Shown in pieces: positions 1-10,207 of a stretch of DNA of 64,000 bases. Below the pieces are notes generated by a model, which saw only the letters and a list, made by a program, of their open reading frames with translations, was not told where the DNA came from and did no database searches. How positions within the stretch are numbered: position 1 is the first letter of the stretch; each line of letters begins with the position of its first letter. The position numbers and the translations under genes are program-made. Source of the stretch: Leptolinea sp. (GTDB taxonomy: Bacteria > Chloroflexota > Anaerolineae > Anaerolineales > Anaerolineaceae); NCBI GenBank assembly GCA_012798535.1, contig JAAZMZ010000009.1, forward strand, positions 62,001 through 126,000. Reading direction: 5' to 3'.

Positions 1-693
1 ATGGCGCATTTTATCCGTTTGAACCTGGAACAGGATGGATTTCATGTGGTGGAAGCCTACCGCGGATTGGATGCGATCCAGAAGATGCGGGACGCCATGC
101 CTGATTTGATTTTGTTGGACATCATGATGCCAGATATCGATGGTTTTGAAGCTCTGCAAATGATCCGTGAGATCAGCAGTGTTCCGGTGATCATGTTGAC
201 AGCCAAGGGCGAAGAAGAAGATAAAGTCCGCGGTTTGGAGCTTGGCGCGGATGATTACATCACCAAACCCTTCAGCCCGCGCGAGTTGACCAGCCGGGTG
301 AAAGCTGTCATGCGCCGGGCGGAAATGGGCACAGCTTCTCCCACACACGAATTGATCGAAGTGGATGACCGCTTGAAGATCGATTTCGGGAAACGTGAAG
401 TCTGGGTGAATGGCGAAATCATGAAGCTGCGTCCCACAGAATACAGGCTGCTATATCACCTGGTTCAGAATGCCGGATGGGTGCTGACCTATGATCAACT
501 GCTGGCCAAGGTATGGGGGTATGAATACCGTGATGAACCTCACTATGTGCGCCTGTATATCAATTATTTACGCCAGAAACTGGAGCCTGATCTGACCAAC
601 CCGCGGTATATCTTCACCGAACGGGGCGTGGGGTATCGTTTTGTAGACTTTCGGCGGGACAAGAGCGGTCAGAAACTGGCGGAAAAAGAATAA
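1..693 (+). CDS. OmpR-family response regulator (5' end outside window)
   Basis: DNA-binding response regulator of a two-component system. A receiver domain fills about residues 1-105 of the visible part, with the phospho-acceptor Asp in DLILLD (residue 40) and the conserved Lys in the ITKPF motif. A winged-helix DNA-binding domain of OmpR/PhoB type follows, ending in the usual VWGYEY and RGVGYRF motifs. The N-terminal acidic pair of the receiver (a VDDD-type motif) is missing, so the first ATG of the window is internal and the true start lies about a dozen codons upstream. A strong terminator follows, so this is the last gene of its transcript. The partner kinase is not visible. The family is certain; the regulon is unknown. 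Confidence 0.93.
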   Translation: MAHFIRLNLEQDGFHVVEAYRGLDAIQKMRDAMPDLILLDIMMPDIDGFEALQMIREISSVPVIMLTAKGEEEDKVRGLELGADDYITKPFSPRELTSRVKAVMRRAEMGTASPTHELIEVDDRLKIDFGKREVWVNGEIMKLRPTEYRLLYHLVQNAGWVLTYDQLLAKVWGYEYRDEPHYVRLYINYLRQKLEPDLTNPRYIFTERGVGYRFVDFRRDKSGQKLAEKE

Positions 694-717
694 TTTTCTT
701 TCGTGATAGTTATGTCT

Positions 718-742
718 ACCGGAGGCAACCTCCGGTTTTTTT
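718..742 (+). terminator. Intrinsic terminator after the response regulator
   Basis: The stem CCGGAGG/CCTCCGG has a three-base CAA loop and is followed by a run of seven T, 25 nt after the stop codon. This is a textbook rho-independent terminator on the plus strand. Confidence 0.9.
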
Positions 743-911
743 ATTCCCGGCATTTTTCTACTAAATTGGGTTTGCTATTCTCAAACCTGTTGATTCCTGG
801 CGGTTTTTCCACATACTGCTCGTTCATATACATCTCTGATAAAAATCTTGCGTTTCATTTATAAAAATTACCTAGTATACGGATAGAAAATAATTATGAA
901 TGGAGGTAAAA

Positions 912-1352
912 ATGGCTAATCTAATTCGTTTTGAACCTATGCGGGAAATGGTCCGAATGAGCGACGCGATGGACCGGTTGTTCGACAATTTATATGGTCG
1001 CGGATGGAGAGACGGCGATCTATTTGAATCTCCTTCTGTGGATATGTATCAGACGGAGAACGATATCGTCGTCAAGGCATCGCTGCCCGGAATGAAGGCC
1101 GATGATATTCAAATCTCTGTTGTGGGTGATGTTTTAACACTGCGCGGAGAAGTCCATGCGGAAGAAGAGATCAACGAAGCGTCCTATCATATCCATGAAC
1201 GCCGCAGCGGCAGCTTCGCCCGTTCGCTTCCCCTGCCCACTTCTGTTCAATCCGATAGGGCAAAAGCCGAATTCGAGAACGGGGTATTGACCCTGACCTT
1301 GCCAAAAGCGGAAGAAATGCGTCCGAAGACCATCACAGTAAAGGCCAAATAA
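912..1352 (+). CDS. Hsp20 / alpha-crystallin small heat-shock protein
   Basis: ATP-independent holdase chaperone that binds unfolding proteins in the cytoplasm. The 146-residue protein has an Hsp20 N-terminal arm (about 1-40) and an alpha-crystallin domain to the end, including the SVDMYQTENDIVVKASLPG strand pair and the closing GVLTLTLPKAEE motif with its L-x-L interface. An upstream in-frame ATG at 900 is possible, but GGAGGT at 902-907 lies 5 nt before the ATG at 912, which decides the start. The gene is monocistronic, between two terminators. No CIRCE element (inverted GAGTGCTAA-type repeat) is seen upstream, so HrcA control is not supported. Confidence 0.92.
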   Translation: MANLIRFEPMREMVRMSDAMDRLFDNLYGRGWRDGDLFESPSVDMYQTENDIVVKASLPGMKADDIQISVVGDVLTLRGEVHAEEEINEASYHIHERRSGSFARSLPLPTSVQSDRAKAEFENGVLTLTLPKAEEMRPKTITVKAK

Positions 1353-1360
1353 CAAATGAC

Positions 1361-1389
1361 AAAATACCGGAGAAAACCTCCGGTATTTT
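1361..1389. terminator. Intrinsic terminator after hsp20 (bidirectional)
   Basis: A 12-bp perfect stem, AAAATACCGGAG/CTCCGGTATTTT, encloses a 5-nt loop and begins 8 nt after the hsp20 stop. The A-tract and T-tract form the outer stem, so it can act on either strand. Confidence 0.9.
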
Positions 1390-1439
1390 GTAACTTTTAT
1401 CTGACAAGAATCTCTAATGAGTGTATGAACAATAGCAGT

Positions 1440-1463
1440 ATATAGTGGTATGCGATACTATAT
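1440..1463. promoter_or_regulatory. Inverted repeat upstream of thioredoxin
   Basis: Perfect 7-bp arms ATATAGT (1440-1446) and ACTATAT (1457-1463) flank a 10-nt centre, 36 nt before the thioredoxin start codon. The position fits an operator or a hairpin in the short leader. No regulator can be named. Confidence 0.3.
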
Positions 1464-1498
1464 TGATAGAATGATAAGAAAGTTATGAGGAGTATGCA

Positions 1499-1855
1499 AT
1501 GGGAAGCAGCGAACCTGTACATGTTACGGATGCGGAATTTGAAAATGTGGTTCTGAAATCCACTCTGCCGGTGATCGTCGATTTTTGGGCACCCTGGTGT
1601 ACACCATGCCGGATGGTCGCCCCGATACTGGATAAACTGGCCAAAGAGCTGGATGGGAAATTGATCATTGCCAAGGTCAATACTGATGAAAATCCGAAAT
1701 GGGCTACGCAGTACGGCGTTCAGGGTATTCCCACAATGCTGCTGATGTCCGGCGGGAAAGTCATTCACAGTCAGGTGGGGGCTTTACCGGAAGGAATGCT
1801 GCGGGATGTAGTGAATCAATTTCTCAATGTGGTATCGAGCGCCAATCCGGCGTAA
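1499..1855 (+). CDS. trxA: Thioredoxin
   Basis: Small cytoplasmic disulfide reductase of 118 residues with a single thioredoxin fold. The redox centre is W33-C-T-P-C37, so the usual glycine between the cysteines is threonine, a variant that may shift the redox potential. The cis-proline motif GIPTMLLM and the conserved FWAPWC and GGKVI segments are intact. GAGGAG lies 6 nt before the ATG. The gene stands alone between the hsp20 terminator and a terminator shared with murA. No thioredoxin reductase gene is in the window. An inverted repeat lies just upstream. Confidence 0.94.
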   Translation: MGSSEPVHVTDAEFENVVLKSTLPVIVDFWAPWCTPCRMVAPILDKLAKELDGKLIIAKVNTDENPKWATQYGVQGIPTMLLMSGGKVIHSQVGALPEGMLRDVVNQFLNVVSSANPA

Positions 1856-1873
1856 GAACTGCCCCGGGATTTG

Positions 1874-1906
1874 ACGGCATCCGGGAAAAGCCCGGATGCC
1901 GTTTTT
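1874..1906. terminator. Terminator between convergent trxA and murA
   Basis: A 12-bp perfect stem ACGGCATCCGGG/CCCGGATGCCGT with loop AAAAG is followed by TTTTT on the plus strand. It ends next to the murA stop codon (1907-1909 on the minus strand) and clearly serves trxA; use by murA is possible but lacks a good T-tract. Confidence 0.85.
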
Positions 1907-3190
1907 CTATTCTTCACGCATGCGCTGGATGTGGGCACCCATGGCAGCCAGTTTCTTATCGATACTTTCATACCCCCGGTCTATTTGACCGATATTGCGG
2001 ATCTGCGATTTGCCGTCTGCAGAAAGCGCGGCAAGCACCAGAGCCATTCCGGCGCGAATATCCGGGCTTTCCATTTTTTCCGAGTACAACTTGCTGGGGC
2101 CTTGAATAATGCAGCGGTGCGGATCACACATGACGATCTTGGCGCCCATACCCACCAGTTTATCGGTAAAGTACATCCGGCTTGGATACATCCAATCATG
2201 GAATAGAACCATGCCGCTGGATTGTGTGGCAATAACGATTGAAATGCTCATCAGGTCGGTGGGGAATGCCGGCCAGGGCATGACACTGATCTCGGGCACC
2301 ATTCCACCCAGATCGCTTTCGATGCACAGGGGTTGATCCTGGGGGACAATAATATCTTCACCATCAACTTCCCAGATGACTCCCAAACGTCCCATCACCA
2401 GCCGGATCATATCCAGGTATCGAATACCGGCATTATGCACCCGGATGGAACCTTTCGTCACCACAGCCGCTCCGATGTGGCTGACAACCTCCAGATAATC
2501 TGGGCCAATGGTGAATTCACCCCCGTGGAGTTTATCTACTCCGTCAACCTTCAGCGTATTCGAGCCGATATGATAGATGTGAGCGCCCAGGGTGTTCAAA
2601 AAATGACAGAGCTCTTGAATATGCGGCTCTGAAGCGGCATTACGTATGACCGAACTTCCTTTGGCCGTAACACAGGCCATAATAGCATTCTCTGTCGCGG
2701 TAACCGAGGCTTCATCCAGCAAAATATCCGCGCCATGCAAGCCTTTCGCTTTAAAATGAAAAGACCGGTCGTATTCCACTTCCGCACCCAGTTTTTTCAG
2801 GGCAATCAGATGTGTATCGACACGGCGGCGGCCAATGACATCTCCACCGGGTGGGGGCAGATGCAGTTCGCCGGTGCGGGCAGACATCGGTCCAGCCAGA
2901 AGGATAGAGGCGCGAATCCGCCGGCAGATATCCGGGTCCAGGTCTGCGGGTCTGACTTCCAGTGCCTGCACACGCCAGGTATGGTCGCCGACCTCTGTAA
3001 TACTTACCCCTAGACTTTCCAGTAGAGCCCGCATTGTCTGGACATCCCGAATATAAGGAACATTATGTAAAATTACCGGCTCATCAGTGAGCAGGCAGGC
3101 AGCCAACAATGGAAGGGCTGCGTTCTTGTTACCTGATGGAGTTACTTCACCAGAAAGAGGAATACCCCCCTCAATGATGAATTTTTCCAT
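1907..3190 (-). CDS. murA: UDP-N-acetylglucosamine 1-carboxyvinyltransferase, Cys-to-Asp active-site variant
   Basis: First committed step of peptidoglycan synthesis: transfers enolpyruvate from phosphoenolpyruvate to UDP-GlcNAc in the cytoplasm. The 427-residue protein covers the EPSP-synthase-like fold. The N-terminal SGNKNAALP motif carries the catalytic Lys-Asn pair and the ATENAIMA segment is present. The mobile active-site loop reads PPPGGDVIGRRRVDTH: the residue that is Cys115 in E. coli is Asp (residue 117, codon GAT at 2840-2842 on the complementary strand). Cys-to-Asp enzymes are known to be active but insensitive to fosfomycin. GGAGGT lies 3 nt upstream of the ATG. The gene is divergent from the protease gene, with two palindromes between them. 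Confidence 0.93.
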   Translation of the reverse strand: MEKFIIEGGIPLSGEVTPSGNKNAALPLLAACLLTDEPVILHNVPYIRDVQTMRALLESLGVSITEVGDHTWRVQALEVRPADLDPDICRRIRASILLAGPMSARTGELHLPPPGGDVIGRRRVDTHLIALKKLGAEVEYDRSFHFKAKGLHGADILLDEASVTATENAIMACVTAKGSSVIRNAASEPHIQELCHFLNTLGAHIYHIGSNTLKVDGVDKLHGGEFTIGPDYLEVVSHIGAAVVTKGSIRVHNAGIRYLDMIRLVMGRLGVIWEVDGEDIIVPQDQPLCIESDLGGMVPEISVMPWPAFPTDLMSISIVIATQSSGMVLFHDWMYPSRMYFTDKLVGMGAKIVMCDPHRCIIQGPSKLYSEKMESPDIRAGMALVLAALSADGKSQIRNIGQIDRGYESIDKKLAAMGAHIQRMREE

Positions 3191-3225
3191 GACACCTCCA
3201 TATGTTGGATAATGATTTTGTCAGG

Positions 3226-3253
3226 CAAAGTTTGACTTTGGCAAGTATACTTG
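3226..3253. promoter_or_regulatory. Two adjacent palindromes between murA and the divergent protease gene
   Basis: CAAAGT-TTG-ACTTTG (3226-3240) and the perfect 12-bp palindrome CAAGTATACTTG (3242-3253) sit side by side in the divergent intergenic region, 36 nt from the murA start and 64 nt from the protease start. They look like operator half-sites; the factor is unknown. Confidence 0.4.
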
Positions 3254-3316
3254 AAAACCGGTGTAGAGATTGTGCCGAAACGCCTGACCGGGCAAGATTA
3301 TCTTTGCGGAGTGTTG

Positions 3317-4840
3317 ATGGCGGCGAATAGAAAAATTCTGATGGCTGTTTCAATTATTCTGGGGTTGGGTTGTCTATCCATTACCGCGATCTACTTAATC
3401 TCTTCATGGAAACTTAATACCAAACCGAACACGCCGACTCCCCTGGTCCTCTCCACATCAGGATCGAGTACTAATATCTTCAATCAGAGTCAATCCGCCG
3501 AATCTGGTACCGTTAAGCGAAATATCCCATTCAAAAGCGTGGTTCTGCTTACCGCTCTTTACTATGATAATGGTTCGTTAAAACAGGGATGGACGGGTTC
3601 GGGGACGTTTGTTTCAAAAGAAGGATTGATTCTGACTAATGCCCATGTTGTGTTACCGGAGGAAGGTTACCCCGTAGATGTCATTACCATCGCGCCGACA
3701 ATCAGCGCGGATCAAAAACCCGCTCCGGCGTACATAGGAAAAGTGATCCAGGCGGATACCCAGCTCGACCTGGCTATTCTGCAGGTCGCCAGTGATCTGA
3801 ATGGTAATCCTGTGGATCGTTCCACATTGAATTTTCCGGTGATCACCCTGGGTGATTCAGATAAGCTTTCTCTGGGAGACAAATTATCCATTCTCGGTTA
3901 CCCTGGAATAGGGGGAGACACGATTACCCTGACCAGCGGGGAAGTGGCCGGTTTTACCGCCGAGACAGGTTTCGGTAACCGGGCTTTTATAAAAACCTCC
4001 GCCACAATCGCTGGTGGTAATAGCGGAGGCCTGGCTGCCAATGACGAGGGCGAATTGGTGGGAATCCCAACTCAACTCGGTTCGGGCAGTGACAGCCGCA
4101 TTGTGGATTGCCGGCTGCTGGCAGATACCAATGGAGATGGGATTATCAATGAAAATGACACCTGTATCCCGACCGGAGGCTTTATTAATTCGCTGCGTCC
4201 GGTAAATCTGGCCAAACCGATGATCGTCGCTGCGCTGCGGGGAGAATTGAATGTGGTAATCAGACCTACCACACAACCGGCTTCATCTCCTCAAACAGGG
4301 GGTTCCCGGTATTCTGATGATTTTTCCAACAGTGACAGCGGTTGGACAAATATAACGGATGAGGATGGATTGGTCGGATATTCGAATGGATCGTATGTGA
4401 TCTCCGTGACAAGTTCCAATATGATCCTGTCAGGTACATCCGGGCACACAATCGGCGATGTGACCATGGGAGTGACGGCCAGCATCGCTCAGTCAACCGG
4501 CCAGGGAGATTACGGCATGATCTGCCGGCAGCAGTCTGACGGCAGTTATTACGCCTTCGAGATCAGGGAAGATGGGTACGCGTCCATCTGGAAGAATTAC
4601 TACGGCAGCATCGTTCCACTGGCCGACTGGCAGTATTTTCCATCTCTGGCAGGAAAACAGGTAGTCAATTTTACGGTTTCCTGTGTTGGCGATCAGCTTG
4701 GCTTGACGGTGGACGGCCTCCCGCTGCTTTCCATCTCGGATACGGATTTCAAAGAAGGTGATACCGGACTCTTGGGCGGCACCACCCTCAGAACTGGCTT
4801 TATTGTGACATTTGATAATTTCTGGATGCAAAATCCATAA
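3317..4840 (+). CDS. Membrane-anchored trypsin-like (S1C-type) serine protease with C-terminal beta-sandwich-like domain
   Basis: Probably an extracytoplasmic protease. The ATG at 3317 has GGAG 5 nt upstream and is followed by a signal-anchor helix (about residues 8-30); a TTG at 3251 would add 22 non-hydrophobic residues. The protease domain has a visible triad: His110 in TNAHVV, Asp151 in TQLDLAIL and Ser236 in GGNSGG. Unlike HtrA there is no PDZ domain. After the protease comes an acidic DTNGDGIINENDTC loop resembling calcium-binding EF-hand/dockerin loops. About 185 C-terminal residues (DDFSNSDSGW start, FDNFWMQ end) resemble concanavalin/LamG-like carbohydrate-binding sandwiches. The last 29 nt may overlap the next gene if that gene uses its most upstream start. 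Confidence 0.82.
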   Translation: MAANRKILMAVSIILGLGCLSITAIYLISSWKLNTKPNTPTPLVLSTSGSSTNIFNQSQSAESGTVKRNIPFKSVVLLTALYYDNGSLKQGWTGSGTFVSKEGLILTNAHVVLPEEGYPVDVITIAPTISADQKPAPAYIGKVIQADTQLDLAILQVASDLNGNPVDRSTLNFPVITLGDSDKLSLGDKLSILGYPGIGGDTITLTSGEVAGFTAETGFGNRAFIKTSATIAGGNSGGLAANDEGELVGIPTQLGSGSDSRIVDCRLLADTNGDGIINENDTCIPTGGFINSLRPVNLAKPMIVAALRGELNVVIRPTTQPASSPQTGGSRYSDDFSNSDSGWTNITDEDGLVGYSNGSYVISVTSSNMILSGTSGHTIGDVTMGVTASIAQSTGQGDYGMICRQQSDGSYYAFEIREDGYASIWKNYYGSIVPLADWQYFPSLAGKQVVNFTVSCVGDQLGLTVDGLPLLSISDTDFKEGDTGLLGGTTLRTGFIVTFDNFWMQNP

Positions 4841-4862
4841 TTGGAGAGGACCCATCCCGTCT

Positions 4863-5648
4863 TTGAATATCAACGATCTCTTCTACCTTGATACAGCGCC
4901 GGAAAATGCGCCGGTCGTTTTCCTGATCCACGGACTTGGCACGGAAGCCAGCAGTTGGACGTACCAGATGGAAGCGCTGAAAGAAGCCGGATTTCGTCCC
5001 ATCGCGCCTGATCTGCCGGGTTTCGGACTTTCCACGTACCACGGAGAACACTGGACCATTCAAGAAGCTGCCGAAATGATATCTGCGCTGGCAGACCGCA
5101 TGGATTTAAAGACGTTCCATGTTGCGGGGATTTCCATGGGAGGAACCATCGTGCTGCAAATGGCTCTCGATTGTCCGGAGAGAATCGCCAGTCTTATTTT
5201 AATCAACACTTTTGCCTGCTTAAGGCCAAAAAGCTGGAATGAATGGTTTTATCTATTCAGACGGTATCTGCGTGCGCGCTTTCGGGGAGCCGGTTCACAG
5301 GCAGAATTGACCGCCACCCGCGTCTTCCCCCGGCCGGACCAGGAAGAATTGCGGCGTGAGCTGGTGAAGCACATTCAGCAGACTGATCCGTATGTTTATC
5401 GGCAGGCGATGCGTGAACTGGGTTCATTTGATGTGCGCAGACAACTGGGTAGAATTAACAAACCCACCCTGGTGATCAGTGGTGAGAATGACACGACCGT
5501 GCCTCTGGCCAACCAACATGATCTGGTGACCGGAATACCGGGATGCCGGCAGGTTTTTATTCCGGAAGCCGGGCATGGCGCAATCATCGACCGGCCAGAT
5601 CTGGTTAATCAGTCAATACTGGAATTCCTAAAGCAACATTCGATTTGA
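4863..5648 (+). CDS. Alpha/beta-hydrolase fold protein
   Basis: Hydrolase of the alpha/beta superfamily, substrate unknown. The oxyanion motif HGLG is followed by the nucleophile elbow G-I-S-M-G-G with the catalytic Ser; the acid is likely Asp in SGENDTTVP and the His lies in EAGHGAIID. The cap region contains an aromatic/Arg-rich helix (WFYLFRRYLRARFRG) that may touch a membrane or lipid substrate. There is no ATG before the HGLG motif. TTG at 4863 is chosen because GGAGAGGA lies at 4843-4850; a TTG at 4812 inside the preceding gene is the alternative. Either way it appears co-transcribed with the protease. Esterase, haloperoxidase-like and C-C hydrolase roles cannot be separated by sequence. 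Confidence 0.85.
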   Translation: MNINDLFYLDTAPENAPVVFLIHGLGTEASSWTYQMEALKEAGFRPIAPDLPGFGLSTYHGEHWTIQEAAEMISALADRMDLKTFHVAGISMGGTIVLQMALDCPERIASLILINTFACLRPKSWNEWFYLFRRYLRARFRGAGSQAELTATRVFPRPDQEELRRELVKHIQQTDPYVYRQAMRELGSFDVRRQLGRINKPTLVISGENDTTVPLANQHDLVTGIPGCRQVFIPEAGHGAIIDRPDLVNQSILEFLKQHSI

Positions 5649-5673
5649 TACCTGCCCATAAATGGGATAAAAT
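5645..5673 (+). promoter_or_regulatory. Sigma70-type promoter of the atpAGDC operon
   Basis: TTGATA (5645-5650) and TAAAAT (5668-5673) are separated by exactly 17 nt, 55 nt before the atpA start. The -35 box overlaps the stop codon of the hydrolase gene, so the ATP synthase genes can be transcribed independently. Confidence 0.65.
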
Positions 5674-5727
5674 TCTCAGAGGTAGTTTATTTGAGGTAGA
5701 TTTTCTGTTCTTCAGGTAGGAGGTAAC

Positions 5728-7395
5728 ATGCCCGATATTATCCAGTCCATCACCAGAGACCTGACGCAAAAGATAGAATCTTTCCAGCCCCAGGTAGAAA
5801 TTCGAGATGTGGGGACAGTCACCGAAGCCGGTGATGGCATCGCCAGAGCAGATGGCCTGTCCAATGTACGGTCGCAGGAATTGGTTCAATTTGCGAATGG
5901 CGTGATGGGTATTGCTTTCAACCTGGAAAAAGACAGTGTCGGCATCATCATTCTGGGGGATTATTCTTCGATCACAGAAGGTATGCAGGTTCGTTCCACC
6001 GGACGGATTGCCTCCGTCCCGGTTGGCGATGGTTTGGTGGGGCGTGTAGTTAATGCGCTGGGTGAACCGGTGGACGGCAAAGGCGCGCTGGATTTCAGCC
6101 GCTACTTGCCGATCGAACGCATTGCCCCCAATGTTGTCGAGCGCCAGGATGTGGACACACCGGTACAGACAGGCATCAAACCGATCGATGCCATGATCCC
6201 CATCGGCCGGGGACAGCGCGAATTGATCATTGGAGACCGTCAGACCGGCAAGACAGCTCTGGCCATCGACACAATTATCAATCAGAAAGGTAAAGACCTG
6301 ATCTGTATCTATGTGGCCATCGGGCAGAAGAAATCGTCGGTTGCCCGTACCATTGCTCTGCTGGATCGTTATGGCGCCATGGCTCATACGGTTGTGGTGA
6401 TCGCTTCTGCCGACGAACCGGCCGCCATGCAGTATATTGCGCCATATTCCGGTTGTGCCATCGGTGAAGATTTTATGGAGCGCGGCAAAGATGCGCTGGT
6501 AATTTATGATGATATTTCGAAACATGCCTGGGCTTACCGGCAGGTTTCATTACTCTTACGTCGTCCTCCGGGCCGTGAAGCATATCCGGGAGATGTTTTC
6601 TATCTGCACAGCCGTCTACTGGAACGTGCCGCCCGGCTGGCCAACCAATACGTGATCGTTTCCAAGGACTACTCAGGCACGCTTGCCGGTTCGAAGGATG
6701 CGGTTGACGGCCGCATCTACGGCGGACCACGCTCAAAGGATGACGCCGAAGCCGCCCTAAAAGCCCGGACAGATGCCGAGAATTTGAAGATCGTAAAGGT
6801 GGAGGGGAGTGGTGGATCGTTGACCGCTTTGCCGATCATCGAAACCCTGCTTGGAGATGTCTCGGCGTATATTCCCACAAATGTTATCTCCATCACAGAC
6901 GGGCAGATCTACCTTGAATCGAATCTATTCAATGCCGGCATCCGGCCGGCCGTAAATGTGGGTATATCAGTCTCGCGAGTAGGTGGTTCGGCGCAGACCA
7001 AAGCAATGAAACAGGTGGCTTCGCGGTTGCGGTTGGATATGGCCGCCTACCGTGACCTGGCCGCTTTTGCCATGTTCGGTTCCGACCTGGATAAATCCAC
7101 CCAGGCGCAATTGAATCGTGGCCAGCGGCTGCAGGAAATCTTGAAGCAATTCCAGTATGAACCCATGTCCCTTGACCAGCAGGTGATCGTCCTCTTTGCC
7201 GGCACAAATGGATATGCCGACCAAATACCGGTAGAGAAGATGCGGCTCTGGGAAACCTCCATGCTGCGCTTTATGGAAACCAGCTACCCGATGTTGGGAA
7301 AAGACATTGCGGAAAAGAAATTAATAACCCCGGAAACCGATAAAAAACTAAGGGAAGCTTTGAAGACGTTTAATGCTACATTTGCGACAGCCTGA
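5728..7395 (+). CDS. atpA: F1 ATP synthase alpha subunit
   Basis: Non-catalytic nucleotide-binding subunit of the F1 head, three copies alternating with beta. At 555 residues it is slightly longer than the usual 500-520. The N-terminal beta barrel (about 25-95) is followed by the nucleotide-binding domain with P-loop GDRQTGKT (169-176) and the alpha signature region [10 protein letters not shown]-like (here [20 protein letters not shown]), and by the C-terminal helical domain. AGGAGG lies just before the ATG. It is the first gene of an operon with atpG, atpD and atpC; delta (atpH) and the F0 genes do not precede it. Confidence 0.97.
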   Translation: MPDIIQSITRDLTQKIESFQPQVEIRDVGTVTEAGDGIARADGLSNVRSQELVQFANGVMGIAFNLEKDSVGIIILGDYSSITEGMQVRSTGRIASVPVGDGLVGRVVNALGEPVDGKGALDFSRYLPIERIAPNVVERQDVDTPVQTGIKPIDAMIPIGRGQRELIIGDRQTGKTALAIDTIINQKGKDLICIYVAIGQKKSSVARTIALLDRYGAMAHTVVVIASADEPAAMQYIAPYSGCAIGEDFMERGKDALVIYDDISKHAWAYRQVSLLLRRPPGREAYPGDVFYLHSRLLERAARLANQYVIVSKDYSGTLAGSKDAVDGRIYGGPRSKDDAEAALKARTDAENLKIVKVEGSGGSLTALPIIETLLGDVSAYIPTNVISITDGQIYLESNLFNAGIRPAVNVGISVSRVGGSAQTKAMKQVASRLRLDMAAYRDLAAFAMFGSDLDKSTQAQLNRGQRLQEILKQFQYEPMSLDQQVIVLFAGTNGYADQIPVEKMRLWETSMLRFMETSYPMLGKDIAEKKLITPETDKKLREALKTFNATFATA

Positions 7396-7418
7396 TTGTT
7401 GATTAAGGATATCCATCC

Positions 7419-8327
7419 ATGGCTTCTGCCCGAGAAATGCGGCTCCGTATTCGGAGTGTAAAGAGTATAGCCCAGGTAACACGCGCGCTGGAAACAGTCA
7501 GCGCGGCAAAAGTGCGCCGTGCCATAGCGGCGGTTAATGCCACGCGGCCTTACGCGGAAAAATCCTGGAAATTGCTTGTCCACCTGGCCCGCCAACCCGG
7601 TCATACCAGTTTGCATCCTCTGCTGCAGGAACGGGTAGAGGTGAAGAAGATCCTGGTCATTCTGGTTTCCGGCGACCGCGGTCTGGCAGGAGCATTCAAT
7701 GCGAATATTGTTAAAGACACCCTGGATCATTTCAGAAGTTCACCTGCTCCTGTCAGTTTTATCGCCGTCGGTCGAAAAGGACGGGATATGTTGATGCGCC
7801 GCCGGCGTGAGGTGATCGCTGAATTCAGCGATCTGCCCATTGCGCCCACTTTTGCCAGTCTATCGGCGGTCGGGCATCTTGTTATTGATGAATATCTTCA
7901 GGGAAAAGTCGACCAGGTCTTTCTGGCATACACCGATTTCCATAGCATGGTCAAGCAAGACACAGTTATTCGGAAATTGCTCCCTCTGGAAGTGCAATAC
8001 GCGGATGACCGGGTGGTTGCCTATAATGTAACCCATCACTCGTCCAATGCCGTTTTTATCTACGAGCCGGATGACACCCGTATTCTGGATGGGATCATCA
8101 CCCGCTTTACCGAATTGCAGGTTTATCAGGCGATCCTGACATCGCAAGCCAGTGAACAGGCTGCACGCATGGTTTCCATGCGCAATGCCACGGATAATGC
8201 CAATGAATTGATCACATCACTGCAATTGGACTATAACAAAGCACGCCAGCAGTCGATCACGAACGACATGCTGGATATTACAGGCGGCGCTGAAGCTATG
8301 ACCGCCATGATGAAGAATTTGGAATAA
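7419..8327 (+). CDS. atpG: F1 ATP synthase gamma subunit
   Basis: Central rotor shaft of F1. The 302-residue protein has both hallmark coiled-coil ends: the N-terminal MRLRIRSVKSIAQVTRALE-type helix and the C-terminal stretch RMVSMRNATDNANELI followed by the QQSITNDMLDITGGAEA motif. The central Rossmann-like part contains SGDRGLAGAFN. It starts 23 nt after atpA and ends 23 nt before atpD, in one operon. Nothing unusual is seen apart from a slightly long central domain. Confidence 0.96.
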   Translation: MASAREMRLRIRSVKSIAQVTRALETVSAAKVRRAIAAVNATRPYAEKSWKLLVHLARQPGHTSLHPLLQERVEVKKILVILVSGDRGLAGAFNANIVKDTLDHFRSSPAPVSFIAVGRKGRDMLMRRRREVIAEFSDLPIAPTFASLSAVGHLVIDEYLQGKVDQVFLAYTDFHSMVKQDTVIRKLLPLEVQYADDRVVAYNVTHHSSNAVFIYEPDDTRILDGIITRFTELQVYQAILTSQASEQAARMVSMRNATDNANELITSLQLDYNKARQQSITNDMLDITGGAEAMTAMMKNLE

Positions 8328-8335
8328 AGCAGTAA

Positions 8336-9748
<1,413 letters not shown>

Positions 9749-9756
9749 GAGCAGGC

Positions 9757-10182
9757 ATGCCAATTCGATGTGAAGTCGTTTCGCAGGATCGGATTGTATT
9801 CCAGGGAGATGTTGATTCGGTTAACCTGCCTGGAGTGGAAGGCGATATGGGTATCCTGCCGAATCATTCACCGGTACTGGCATTGTTACGATTTGGCGTC
9901 GTCTCGGTACGGACAAAAACAGAAGAGCAATTTTTCACCGTTGCGGGAGGGGTGGTGGAGGTTCAGCCAGATCAGGTGACCATTCTTGCTGATGCTGCTG
10001 AAAATGTGGATGAGATTGACATCCAGCGGGCTGAATTGGCCCGCAAGCGGGCAGAGGAAGCCCTTACCAAAACCCCGCAGGCTCAAACGGATGAATACCT
10101 GGCCATACAGGCTGCCATGAGGCGTTCCAATTTACGGCTCGATGCTGCCAGACGGTTCAGAGTTCAGAGAAAGAACCGTTGA
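9757..10182 (+). CDS. atpC: F1 ATP synthase epsilon subunit
   Basis: Part of the central stalk; links gamma to the c-ring and inhibits ATP hydrolysis. The 141 residues comprise the N-terminal beta-sandwich (LPGVEGDMGILPNHSPVLALL, VAGGVVEV) and a C-terminal helical hairpin rich in Arg/Glu/Ala. It begins 8 nt after atpD and ends the operon's ATP synthase part; the mreB-like gene follows after 25 nt with its own ribosome site. Confidence 0.95.
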   Translation: MPIRCEVVSQDRIVFQGDVDSVNLPGVEGDMGILPNHSPVLALLRFGVVSVRTKTEEQFFTVAGGVVEVQPDQVTILADAAENVDEIDIQRAELARKRAEEALTKTPQAQTDEYLAIQAAMRRSNLRLDAARRFRVQRKNR

Positions 10183-10207
10183 AAATAAAATGAGAGGAAA
10201 ATAACCT

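Noticed and set aside
848-878. CIRCE or strong promoter before hsp20
   Set aside because: No GAGTGCTAA inverted repeat; TTGCGT and TAGTAT are 19 nt apart, too weak to list as a promoter.
5605-6525. 306-codon open frame antisense to atpA
   Set aside because: Shadow of the highly conserved alpha-subunit gene; no ribosome site or known domain.
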